This document shows, piece by piece, positions 6,903 through 13,447 of a stretch of 13,447 bases of DNA. Position 1 is the first letter of the stretch, and each line of letters opens with the position of its first letter. Position numbers and translations under genes: made by a program. The notes under the pieces are model-generated. The model did not search any database, was not told the DNA's origin, and saw only the letters and a program-made list of their open reading frames with translations. Origin of the DNA: Deltaproteobacteria bacterium (lineage in GTDB: Bacteria > Desulfobacterota > Syntrophia > Syntrophales > UBA5619); contig JAJFTY010000073.1 in the NCBI GenBank assembly GCA_021372695.1, positions 1 to 13,447 of the forward strand. Reading direction: 5' to 3'.

Positions 6903-7610
6903 ATGAAGAAGAACTACGTCCTCATCGACTATGAAAATATCCAGGTGAAATCGCTTGCTCTCTTAAAGGGCGAGCAGTACGAGGTGCGTGTATTCCTCGG
7001 TCCGAAGAATACGAAGCTTCCGGTTGAGCTTGTTCTGGCAATGCAGGAATTGGGTGACCGTGCGGAATACATCGTTCTCGAAACATCCGGAGCGAACGCG
7101 CTCGATTTTTACATCGCGTACTACCTCGGCGTCTTGGCGGCAACTGACCCGTCGGGGTTTTTTCACATCATTTCGAAAGATACGGGATATGATCCGCTTA
7201 TCAAGCACCTGAAGGCCAGGAAGGTCTTCTCTGCCCGCTCGGCTTCGATCGAGGAAATGCCGTGCTTCAGCAAGGCTGCGGTCAGCCCGGTTGATACAAG
7301 GCAGGCCGCCGGCGGAGCCAGGACCGGACCCACAGATAAACGATCACCCGTCGATGCCTTGATCGAGGTGGCGGTGGACGACTTGATCAGGCGAAAGGCC
7401 GCGATGCCTCGCACCCCGAAGACCCTGCGCAGCACCATTCGTGCCAAGCTCGGCAAGGAACGCCCTGCCGCGGATATCGATGCCGTCTATGAAGCCCTGG
7501 TGAAGCGCGGCTATGTCAATGTTCTCGGGCAAAAACTGGTCTACGCGCTTCCCGCGGCGCAGCCGGAACCCGGCAATCAGCCGGACGCGAGTTTCCGTCT
7601 GGTGATGTGA
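6903..7610 (+). CDS. NYN/PIN-like domain protein with C-terminal winged-helix-like region
   Basis: 235 residues, SD-like GGGGAGACG upstream. The N-terminal domain (1-105) begins MKKNYVLIDYENIQVKSL, the classical NYN/PIN 'hDxENh' start (D9, E11, N12). It continues YEVRVFLGPKNTKL, GANALDFYIAYYLGVLAATD (D68) and HIISKDTGYDPLIKHL (D93, D97). These conserved acids could form the metal-binding centre of a PIN-fold nuclease, so an RNase role is expected for the family but unproven here. A linker of about 45 residues (105-150, Ala/Gly/Thr-rich) leads to a C-terminal helical domain (about 150-220: ALIEVAVDDLIRRKAAMPR, LRSTIRAKLGKE, IDAVYEALVKRGYVNVLGQK) that looks like a winged-helix, possibly nucleic-acid-binding, module. 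Cytoplasmic, no signal peptide. It may act on RNA together with or independently of the ankyrin genes upstream, from which it is 57 bases away. Confidence 0.82.
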   Translation: MKKNYVLIDYENIQVKSLALLKGEQYEVRVFLGPKNTKLPVELVLAMQELGDRAEYIVLETSGANALDFYIAYYLGVLAATDPSGFFHIISKDTGYDPLIKHLKARKVFSARSASIEEMPCFSKAAVSPVDTRQAAGGARTGPTDKRSPVDALIEVAVDDLIRRKAAMPRTPKTLRSTIRAKLGKERPAADIDAVYEALVKRGYVNVLGQKLVYALPAAQPEPGNQPDASFRLVM

Positions 7611-7792
7611 CAAGAATCGGCACTGCGGAAACGATTCCAGCCGACAAGAGGCTCTCTGGGGGTTGCAGAGAAGAGCACTTGGGGGTATTTAGGGCGGACC
7701 GATCGGCCGGACCTCCGGAAATCCGCATGACTGCCGGCCGAATTTCGCCATGAACCGGCGGCGGGACGTTCCAGTATGAAAGGCGATGGACC
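7611..7792 (+). promoter_or_regulatory. Hairpin-rich 5' leader of the large propeller gene
   Basis: The 182-base gap holds three foldable elements. GAATCG (7614-7619) pairs with CGATTC (7632-7637). GCTCTCTG (7651-7658) pairs with CAG and AGAGC (7666-7676), with a small bulge. GCGGA (7694-7698) pairs with TCCGC (7722-7726) around an inner CCGG/CCGG hairpin. None has a T-run, and I could not match the set to a known riboswitch class. The first may terminate the upstream gene and the others may structure the next gene's leader. Confidence 0.3.
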
Positions 7793-10700
7793 ATGATGAG
7801 ATCGATCCTCAGGAACGGCATCTTCATTTTGGCGGTTTTCCTCATCTGCTGGCTGCCCATTCGTCCGGCCTATGGTGCAGGCACATTCATCTCCGCGCCG
7901 GATCGTGTCGATATGGTGCACGATCCCAGCCGCAACATCCTCTACATCACTTCCGGCACGGATGTCCTGGTTTACCAGCTCGACACGAAACAGTTCCTTG
8001 CGCCATTCGCGCTGGGAACCACTTTGAGGGGGATCGATCTGTCGCCGGATGGAAATACGCTCGCGGTCGCGGACGCTTCCAGCGCCGGCATCTATCTGAT
8101 CGACCTCCAAACCCGTTCGAGCCGGAAGGTCTCTTTCTCGCCACCTTACAGCGTTGAAGGCGGCTCATCTTCCGTGGCGTTCGGCATAGATGGAAGCATC
8201 GTCGTTTCGCCTCTCACGTTGATAGGCTCCCTGCGAAGGTACAATCCTGCGACCGAAGAGGTTACGCCACTCCTAGAATGGGCCTCCGGAGATATGATGG
8301 TCTGCGGCAGCGCCGATGGCAAAACCATCGGCTACTTTGATCAATCATGGGGCCCTTACCGGGTGCTCGACGGCAGCCTCGTCGAAAGAACCGTTATCAC
8401 GAATGTCATCTCTTCCTATTATGGGATCGGCACCAATCGCAATGGCACCCAATTTGCCATTCCCACGTCCGACGGTACCTATGTTTACAACACGGATTTC
8501 GTGCAGATTGCGACGCTTGGCCGGCGCCCCGGTGTACCCGTTGGTGTGGTCTACGCCCCTTCGGAAGACATCGTCTACTTCGCATGGGCAGAAACGCAGG
8601 AGGTGCGCGCCTTCGAAACCGCCGATTTTGCGCAGGTCGCTTCCTACAATTTTGAAGACACTTTCAAGAGTACGGGCAACCCGGGCTACCAGCAGGGGCG
8701 ATTGAAGATCTCCCGCGATGGGACCCTGCTCTTTGCCGCCGTGGAGGGTGGAATCCGTTACGTCAATACGGGAACGGATGCCACGCCTGCCCATCCATTG
8801 ACGATTCAGACGACGGGTGCCGGCGCCGGCTCGGTGACCAGTTCCCCGGAGGGAATCTACTGCCCATCCGTCTGCACCCGGGACTATCCGGGCGGCAGCC
8901 GGGTCACCCTGAGCGCCAGAGCGCATCAAGGGTCCGTATTTGCGGGATGGTCCGGGGCGGGATGTTCCGGAACGGAAGCATGCACAGTTTCTATCGATGG
9001 GGAAACGACGGTGACTGCCACCTTCAGCAAGGGCCATGATCTCGGGAGGAGCCACTTCATCCCCTCGCCCGACAGCGTCGACATGGTCCACGACCCCGGC
9101 CGCAACATCCTCTACATCACTTCGGGCGCGGATGTCGTGCGTTATGACGTCGCTACCCAACAGTTTCTAACGCCGTTCTGGCTGGGGGGCGATTTAAAGG
9201 GAATCGACCTGTCACCGGACGCCAATATGCTGGCCGTTGCAGACCGTTCCATTGCCGGGGTACACCTGATCGATCTTCAGACCGGTTCGAGCCGGAAGGT
9301 CCTTTTCCCTCAAACCACAAATAACGCAGTTTCGTTCTCCGTGGCGTTCGGAAGTGACGGAAACATGCTCGTTTCCTCCCAGTCTCTGCTCAAATACAAT
9401 TCGACAAACGGAGAGGTGACGACAGTCTTACAACCTGTTCAAGGAACCACGATGCTGAGCGCCAGCGCCGACGGCAGTGTGATCGGTTTTGCAGAAGGTG
9501 GCCGATCGGACGGGCCCTGGGGCCGTTACCGGGTGAATGACGGCGACATCGTCGAAAGAATCGGCTATACCGACGGTACCGGCTGGTCCAACTATGAAAT
9601 CGGTACAAATCGTAACGGTACGCAATTCGCTCTGCCGACAGCCGCGGGTATGTCTATCTACGATGCCGATTTCCGCAAGATCACCACGCTGGGTGAGTAT
9701 GCAGGTCCCCACCCCACCGGCGTCGTTTATGACCCTTCCGAAGACATCGTCTATTTCGCATGGGGGGGAACGCGGGAGGTGCGTGCCTTCGAAACCACCC
9801 ATTTCACGCAGGTCAATTCCTACAATTTTGAATACACCTTCCTCGAGACGGGGAATCAATCCTACAAGCCGGGACGATTGAAGATGTCCCGGGATGGTTC
9901 GCTGCTCTTCGTGATCGTTGAAGGAGGGATCCGTTATACCGAGACCCACCTCCGGGGCGATATCGATCGGAACGGCACCGTGGGTCTGGACGATGCGATC
10001 GGGGCGCTTCAGGTGGCCTCGGGCGTTCAATCATCACAACCCTTTTCACCGCAGGCCGACGTTGACGGCGACCATCGCATCGGCGGAGCGGAGTCTGTAT
10101 ACGCTCTCCAGGTTGTCTCCGGCCTGCGCGGCAACAACAGGAATCCCGTGTTGAACGTCAGCGGAGAGAAAACCTGTTATGAAGGACAATGGATCTACCT
10201 CACCGTCTCTGCCACGGATCCGGACAACGATCCTCTCGTTTTTTCAGCGACCTCTTTGCCGGCGGGCGCGGGGTTCGACCCGGTCCACGGAACATTCTCC
10301 TGGAGGACTGCGTCCTCCCAAACCGGCATTCACCCCGTCACGTTTACCGTCACGGATGATTTTGGAGGGCAGACCTCGGAAACCGTCAATATCATCGTGA
10401 ACGAGTATCCTCTATTCGTGGCGGGGGATTACTATCCGTTGAATGTGGGTGACTGGATCGATTACGACAGGCACACGCTTTACAGTTCTGGTACCGGACG
10501 TGTGGCGGTAACCGGCACAAAAATAATCGGAGATGCCGTCACGAAAGTCGTCTCTTACACCGGTGGCGCGACCGATTATTACACTTCCGACGAAAACGGA
10601 ACCGGTGTCAAATTCTACGGAGAGTATGACCCTTCCTCCGGGGAGGAAGTGCTGTTTGTCGCGCCGCTGGTCCTGATTCCCGGAGACATGGCGATCGGAA

Positions 10701-11005
10701 CCAGCTCCGATTGCTCTTCCTCCTGGACCTTCGATTACTCAGGGACGACATACCATGTCGAAATCACAGCCCATACCAGCTACATGGCGCTCGAGGATGT
10801 TCAGACGGAAAATGAGACTCTGCACGATTGCATCAAGATGTCTATGGAGATTGACCAGCATCTTGTCGAGAAAGACCAGTCTCTGAGCACTGGAACCCGC
10901 TACTTTTGGTATTACAGGGGGGTGGGAATCGTCAAGGAAGCGCAGGGAAGCGACACCAGCGTGATCAAGCGATCCTACATCAACGGGGTCCTACGGAATT
11001 ATTGA
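7793..11005 (+). CDS. Large secreted protein with two tandem seven-blade propellers, InlB-type repeat, dockerin and Ig-like domains
   Basis: 1070 residues. Residues 1-29 are a signal peptide (ends PAYGA|G). Residues about 30-324 form the first beta-propeller, with seven consecutive strand-rich segments recognisable as repeats: VDMVHDP, GIDLSPDG, VAFGIDG, SADGKTIG, IGTNRNG, VYAPSEDI, LKISRDG. A module at 336-413 resembles divergent InlB B-repeats (GSVTSSPEGIYCPSVC, FAGWSGAGCSGTEACTV), with four cysteines that could pair. Residues about 421-718 repeat the whole propeller (VDMVHDP, GIDLSPDA, GTNRNGTQFA, PSEDIVYFAW). Residues 721-780 are dockerin-like, with two EF-hand loops (D723-x-D725-x-N727...D734 and D756-x-D758-x-D760...E767). 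An Ig-like domain (about 784-871, YEGQWIYLTVSATDPDNDP) and a 200-residue C-terminal domain starting YYPLNVGDWIDYDRH follow. Propellers are usually binding platforms and the dockerin suggests calcium-dependent attachment, but the ligand is unknown. No anchor is visible, so it may be secreted. Confidence 0.85.
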   Translation: MMRSILRNGIFILAVFLICWLPIRPAYGAGTFISAPDRVDMVHDPSRNILYITSGTDVLVYQLDTKQFLAPFALGTTLRGIDLSPDGNTLAVADASSAGIYLIDLQTRSSRKVSFSPPYSVEGGSSSVAFGIDGSIVVSPLTLIGSLRRYNPATEEVTPLLEWASGDMMVCGSADGKTIGYFDQSWGPYRVLDGSLVERTVITNVISSYYGIGTNRNGTQFAIPTSDGTYVYNTDFVQIATLGRRPGVPVGVVYAPSEDIVYFAWAETQEVRAFETADFAQVASYNFEDTFKSTGNPGYQQGRLKISRDGTLLFAAVEGGIRYVNTGTDATPAHPLTIQTTGAGAGSVTSSPEGIYCPSVCTRDYPGGSRVTLSARAHQGSVFAGWSGAGCSGTEACTVSIDGETTVTATFSKGHDLGRSHFIPSPDSVDMVHDPGRNILYITSGADVVRYDVATQQFLTPFWLGGDLKGIDLSPDANMLAVADRSIAGVHLIDLQTGSSRKVLFPQTTNNAVSFSVAFGSDGNMLVSSQSLLKYNSTNGEVTTVLQPVQGTTMLSASADGSVIGFAEGGRSDGPWGRYRVNDGDIVERIGYTDGTGWSNYEIGTNRNGTQFALPTAAGMSIYDADFRKITTLGEYAGPHPTGVVYDPSEDIVYFAWGGTREVRAFETTHFTQVNSYNFEYTFLETGNQSYKPGRLKMSRDGSLLFVIVEGGIRYTETHLRGDIDRNGTVGLDDAIGALQVASGVQSSQPFSPQADVDGDHRIGGAESVYALQVVSGLRGNNRNPVLNVSGEKTCYEGQWIYLTVSATDPDNDPLVFSATSLPAGAGFDPVHGTFSWRTASSQTGIHPVTFTVTDDFGGQTSETVNIIVNEYPLFVAGDYYPLNVGDWIDYDRHTLYSSGTGRVAVTGTKIIGDAVTKVVSYTGGATDYYTSDENGTGVKFYGEYDPSSGEEVLFVAPLVLIPGDMAIGTSSDCSSSWTFDYSGTTYHVEITAHTSYMALEDVQTENETLHDCIKMSMEIDQHLVEKDQSLSTGTRYFWYYRGVGIVKEAQGSDTSVIKRSYINGVLRNY
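7881..8765 (+). repeat. Propeller unit A of an intragenic tandem duplication
   Basis: First copy of a unit of about 890 bases, repeated at 9053-9945. The 25 bases at 7929-7953 are identical to 9099-9123, and many other blocks match with silent differences, for example the region encoding PSEDIVYFAW in both. The identity at DNA as well as protein level indicates a fairly recent or conversion-maintained duplication. The two copies are separated by the InlB-type module. Confidence 0.85.
9053..9945 (+). repeat. Propeller unit B of an intragenic tandem duplication
   Basis: Second copy of the unit at 7881-8765, in the same gene and frame. The start-to-start offset is about 1170 bases. Differences include small insertions, so the copies have diverged but keep the same seven-blade order. 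Confidence 0.85.
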
Positions 11006-11059
11006 GCGAACCATTCATCTCTGTGGTATTGCGGATGCGGCGCCTGTGAGGAGAAATGG

Positions 11060-11659
11060 ATGAGATCCGCACGTACTCTTTTCGCCGCAATCGTCGCAGC
11101 AACCATGCTGAGCGGCTGCGCGGCAGGGCAGATTCTGGGAACCGCCGATCCGGGCAAGAAGATCGAAGAGGCCTACAGCCATCTGGATGAACTGCGGCCT
11201 CTGGCGGCGGAGCCGCTCATCCGGGAGTCCATAGAGGCCTACAGGCGGGGCAATGACGAAGCTGGGCTGGCGGAGGCCTATCGCGCCTACGGGTTCTTCT
11301 TCAGGTCGCAGGCCGTCGAGAAGTGGCAGCAGCACTACGAAGCGGTCGGCTTCCAGGACAAGACGGCCACGTTCAAAAACAGATACGAAAAATCCGCCGA
11401 GAACTTCGAAGAATCCGCCCGGCTGCTGGCCAAGAGCGGCCAATACGACAAGCTGACCAATGTCTACGCGAACCTGGGATTCTCCTTCGAGGTTGCCGGG
11501 AAAAACGACAAGGCCTGCGAAGCCTACAAAGCGAGTCGGGAGGCCAACCGGAGGTTCGCCAAGGATACACCGGGCGTCTCCGTGACCCTGCCCCAGGGTT
11601 TTACCGGCACCTATGAAGAGTACATCAACGGTTTCCTGGAAAGGCTGGGATGCAAATGA
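11060..11659 (+). CDS. Lipoprotein with TPR-like helical repeats
   Basis: 199 residues; SD GAGGAGAA precedes the ATG at 11060. The signal peptide ends with lipobox L-S-G-C (17-20), giving a lipidated cysteine at position 20 followed by alanine. The mature protein is almost all helical. GKKIEEAYSHLDELRPLAAE, IRESIEAYRRGNDEAGLAEA with YRAYGFFFRS, YEKSAENFEESARLLAKSGQ with YDKLTNVYANLGFSFEVAGK, and KACEAYKASREANRRF have the spacing of tetratricopeptide helices (A at positions 8/20 and Y/F at 11/24), with about three recognisable units. TPR lipoproteins often serve as adaptor proteins at the inner face of the outer membrane. The partner is unknown. The C-terminus YEEYINGFLERLGCK is a final helix. 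It is followed 19 bases later by the GNAT gene, so the two may be co-transcribed. Confidence 0.8.
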   Translation: MRSARTLFAAIVAATMLSGCAAGQILGTADPGKKIEEAYSHLDELRPLAAEPLIRESIEAYRRGNDEAGLAEAYRAYGFFFRSQAVEKWQQHYEAVGFQDKTATFKNRYEKSAENFEESARLLAKSGQYDKLTNVYANLGFSFEVAGKNDKACEAYKASREANRRFAKDTPGVSVTLPQGFTGTYEEYINGFLERLGCK

Positions 11660-11678
11660 GAAGCCGGAAGCGAAGTCG

Positions 11679-12533
11679 ATGATGCAGAAAGACAGCTACA
11701 CCATCCGGACCATGACACGGCCGGAGGTGGATATCGCGATCCGGATGGCCGCGGCGGAAGGCTGGAACCCGGGCTTGCACGATGCGGATTGCTTTTACGC
11801 GGCCGACCCGGCCGGATTCCTGGTGGGGCTTCTCGGGGACGAGCCCATCGCGACGATTTCCGCCGTCCGGTACGGCGCTTCCTTTGCCTTTATCGGGCTG
11901 TACATCGTGAAGCCGGAGCACCGCGGCCGGGGCTACGGCCTCGGGATCTGGAATGCCGCCCTGGCGACGCTCCCGGGCCGGACGATCGGTCTCGACGGAG
12001 TCGTGGCCCGGCAGGAGAATTACCGGAAATCCGGGTTTGCCCTGGCGTATCGCAATATCCGCTATCAGGGCACGGCTGGCGGGTACGCGCCGGCCGCCGC
12101 GGGGATCGTCCCGCTGTCCGGGCGGCCCTTTCTCGAAATATGCGAATACGACAGGCCCTTTTTCCCCGACGACCGGAAGCGATTCCTGGAGTGCTGGATC
12201 AGCCAACCCCGGGGCGCGGCGCTGGGCGTTCTGGAGAGCGGCAGGCTGGCGGGTTACGGCGTGCTCCGGGCCTGCCGCACCGGGTATAAGATAGGGCCGC
12301 TGTTTGCGGATACCCCGGAGCTGGCCGACCGCCTCTTCACGGCCCTGCAGGCGGAGGCTCCGGCCGGCGCTCCCATCTTCCTGGACGTGCCGGAAGTGAA
12401 TCGGGCAGCGGTCGATCTGGCGAATCGGCATCGCCTGGGTGTCGTGTTCGAGACCGCCCGCATGTATCGGGGAGCGGTTCCGGATCTGCCTCAGGACCGG
12501 ATTTTCGGCGTGACGACTTTCGAACTGGGCTGA
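11679..12533 (+). CDS. GNAT-family N-acetyltransferase with C-terminal Acetyltransf_18-like domain
   Basis: I place the start at ATG 11679 (284 residues), which follows GGAAG with fair spacing. An upstream ATG at 11613 would add 22 unconserved residues overlapping the previous gene. The first domain (residues 1-130) has the GNAT fold signature: TIRTMTRPEVDIAIRMAAAE with GWNPG, a central FIGLYIVKPEHRGRGYGLGI containing the acetyl-CoA pyrophosphate loop RGRGYG, and GVVARQENYRKSGF. The second half (about 145-284) begins YAPAAAGIVPLSGRPFLEIC and contains SGRLAGYGVLR with CRTGYKIGPLFADTPELADR, typical of the Acetyltransf_18 extension seen in a bacterial two-domain GNAT group. The acceptor is unknown. 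The selenoprotein candidate begins 34 bases downstream. Confidence 0.87.
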   Translation: MMQKDSYTIRTMTRPEVDIAIRMAAAEGWNPGLHDADCFYAADPAGFLVGLLGDEPIATISAVRYGASFAFIGLYIVKPEHRGRGYGLGIWNAALATLPGRTIGLDGVVARQENYRKSGFALAYRNIRYQGTAGGYAPAAAGIVPLSGRPFLEICEYDRPFFPDDRKRFLECWISQPRGAALGVLESGRLAGYGVLRACRTGYKIGPLFADTPELADRLFTALQAEAPAGAPIFLDVPEVNRAAVDLANRHRLGVVFETARMYRGAVPDLPQDRIFGVTTFELG

Positions 12534-12567
12534 CCGCGACGAAGAATCATGAAAGGAGATGAGAGGT

Positions 12568-13110
12568 ATGACCTGGACGACATGGATTGAAACGGAGCCC
12601 GAGGGCAGCGCCGATGAAACCATCCGGGAGTTGTACGGCCGTACGCGCGACATGACCTCCGGCCGTCCCCCCGACACGGTCCGACTGACGAGCCTGACGC
12701 CCACGGTTTCCGGTCTACTCTTTGACCTCCAGCGGGCCATCTATCAGGAATCGAAGGGGCTGACGCTCCGGGAAAAAGAGATTGCGGCGCTCCTCGTTTC
12801 TGTCTATAACGGCTGCGTGCATTGAACGGCGAGCCATCTGGCGGCCCTCGGTCGAGCGGCCAAAGATCAGAAGTTGGCGGAGCAGGTCAAGGAGGATTTC
12901 ACCAAGGCGGACCTGAGCCCGCGGGAGAGGCGGATCGCCGATTTCGCCGTCAAGGTGACCCGGGCGGCGAACGCATGCAGCCCAACGGATGTCCAGGCGC
13001 TCCGGGAAGCGGGGCTGAGTGACAGGGATATCCTGGGCCTTGTGGAGATTGTCGCGTACTACAACCTGAGCACCCGGCTCTTCGAGTCGCTCAGCACCGT
13101 AGATCCGTGA
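12568..13110 (+). CDS. AhpD-like / peroxidase-related selenoprotein candidate (in-frame TGA read as selenocysteine)
   Basis: Read through TGA 12823-12825, the frame gives 180 residues, close to the length I recall for the AhpD-related 'uncharacterized peroxidase-related enzyme' family (carboxymuconolactone decarboxylase superfamily). I start at ATG 12568, with AGGAGA (12554-12559) well spaced; ATG 12559 is too close to it. The N-terminal half ends LTLREKEIAALLVSVYNGC, and the other half continues TASHLAALGRAA, LSPRERRIADFAVKVTRAA, VQALREAGLSDRDILGLVEI and YYNLSTRLFESL, all family-like. The TGA codes residue 86 in C83-V-H-U86-T-A-S-H90, exactly the CxxC-xxxH active-site pattern of AhpD-type enzymes with the second Cys replaced. 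Such enzymes act on peroxides through this thiol pair. A Sec there is likely catalytic, and the SECIS-like hairpin follows directly. A single Cys-to-stop mutation or base error is the alternative, less likely given the hairpin and the intact downstream frame. Confidence 0.82.
12836..12867 (+). promoter_or_regulatory. Candidate bacterial SECIS element
   Basis: GGCCCTC (12843-12849) pairs with GAG (12854-12856) and GGCC (12858-12861), with one bulged C at 12857 and the apical loop GGTC (12850-12853). A weak lower helix ATCT/AGAT (12836-12839 with 12864-12867) may extend it. The loop begins 24 bases after the TGA. Bacterial SECIS hairpins lie just downstream of the UGA and carry a G (often GGU, as in E. 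coli fdhF) in the apical loop that SelB contacts. The hairpin is inside coding sequence. Confidence 0.72.
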
Positions 13111-13152
13111 TCCGGTCCGAAACCTCGCGAGGCTGATGGATCAGAGGCAGGT

Positions 13153-13447
13153 ATGGCGCATGTCACGCTGAGATCCGGTTACCGCGAACTGGTCGACCGG
13201 CTGAACCGTTTTCCGCAAGGGGCGCCGCCTTCGGAAACGCTTTACCAGATTCTGAGGATTCTGTTCAGCGAACGCGAAGCCGGGTTCGTCGCGCAGCTGC
13301 CCATCAAGCCTTTCACGGCCGGGCAGGCCGCCCGGATCTGGAAAACGGATCTGACCGAAGCCCGGCGGGTCCTGGATGAACTGGCCGGCCGCGCCATCCT
13401 GGTGGACGTCGAGTTGCAGGGTCAGACCACCTACACCCTGCCGCCCC
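13153..13447 (+). CDS. N-terminal part of a protein resembling a 4Fe-4S protein leader domain (3' end outside window)
   Basis: ATG 13153 follows AGAGGCAGG and the frame is open to the window edge, giving 98 codons. The visible sequence VTLRSGYRELVDRLNRFPQG, then YQILRILFSEREAGFVAQLP and IKPFTAGQAARIWKTDLTEA, RRVLDELAGRAILVDVELQG and TTYTLPP, is a helix-rich region with a winged-helix-like close. From memory, deltaproteobacterial proteins with this leader continue into 4Fe-4S ferredoxin domains; no cysteine of such a cluster is visible here, so that assignment is inference. It begins 42 bases after the selenoprotein stop and could share its transcript. A short palindrome (CCTCGCGAGG, 13123-13132) lies between them. 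Confidence 0.6.
   Translation, partial: MAHVTLRSGYRELVDRLNRFPQGAPPSETLYQILRILFSEREAGFVAQLPIKPFTAGQAARIWKTDLTEARRVLDELAGRAILVDVELQGQTTYTLPP

Noticed and set aside
11613..11678. Upstream start ATG 11613 for the GNAT gene
   Set aside because: Overlaps the lipoprotein gene and adds residues without similarity to the fold; ATG 11679 has a better SD.
11625..12740. Long open frame of 371 codons on the minus strand opposite the GNAT gene
   Set aside because: Arises from the codon bias of the G+C-rich + strand gene; no family motifs or SD, whereas the + strand frame has clear GNAT motifs.
12559..12825. Reading the first part of the AhpD-like gene as a complete short protein ending at TGA 12823
   Set aside because: It would end directly after the first active-site Cys, and the same frame continues as family sequence; selenocysteine readthrough explains it better.
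12874..13110. Separate gene starting at TTG 12874 for the second AhpD half
   Set aside because: No SD, and the residues before it (TASHLAALGRAAKDQK) already match the family.
13123..13132. 10-base palindrome CCTCGCGAGG as a terminator after the selenoprotein gene
   Set aside because: Too short and without T-run; expected by chance in G+C-rich DNA.

Overview
The window is a dense stretch of bacterial DNA, G+C-rich by eye. Every supportable gene is on the + strand and most have good Shine-Dalgarno sites. The gene types suggest a Gram-negative anaerobe of the former Deltaproteobacteria (Desulfobacterota), possibly Syntrophales-like: CFI-box and choice-of-anchor exported proteins, a dockerin-bearing propeller protein, many lipoproteins, a probable selenoprotein and a probable Fe-S protein. 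This placement is inference from gene content; there is no rRNA or other phylogenetic marker. No tRNA, rRNA, CRISPR array, insertion sequence or phage gene was seen.

Layout: (1) 1-378, 3' end of a UGT-type glycosyltransferase. (2) 379-581, non-coding with two hairpins. (3) 582-1100, membrane protein with a bacterial PH-like domain. (4) 1162-3084, secreted fibronectin-III / choice-of-anchor U / CFI-box protein. (5) 3111-3722, DUF429 RNase-H-fold protein, then 3746-4315, class I methyltransferase. (6) A palindromic terminator candidate, then 4546-4980, DUF3465 protein; 5090-5596, RDD membrane protein; 5640-6062, small lipoprotein. (7) 6109-6513 and 6510-6845, two overlapping ankyrin-repeat genes. 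(8) 6903-7610, NYN/PIN-like nuclease with a C-terminal winged-helix-like region. (9) A hairpin-rich leader and 7793-11005, a 1070-residue secreted protein with two tandem seven-blade propellers. (10) 11060-11659, TPR-like lipoprotein; 11679-12533, GNAT acetyltransferase. (11) 12568-13110, an AhpD-like gene interrupted by one in-frame TGA. (12) 13153-end, 5' part of a protein resembling the N-terminus of Fe-S proteins.

The most important result is item 11. TGA 12823-12825 lies exactly at the second cysteine of the AhpD CxxC-xxxH redox motif, giving C-V-H-U-T-A-S-H. The frame continues as normal family sequence to a second stop at 13108. A hairpin with a GGUC apical loop starts shortly after the TGA, as expected for a bacterial SECIS. 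Ordinary gene calling would report two fragments or a pseudogene; it is better read as one 180-residue selenoprotein.

The genes do not form one obvious pathway. They look like a series of short independent transcription units, enriched in exported, lipid-anchored and membrane proteins. Close spacing or overlap suggests co-transcription for the DUF429/methyltransferase pair, the two ankyrin genes, and the lipoprotein/GNAT/selenoprotein run.
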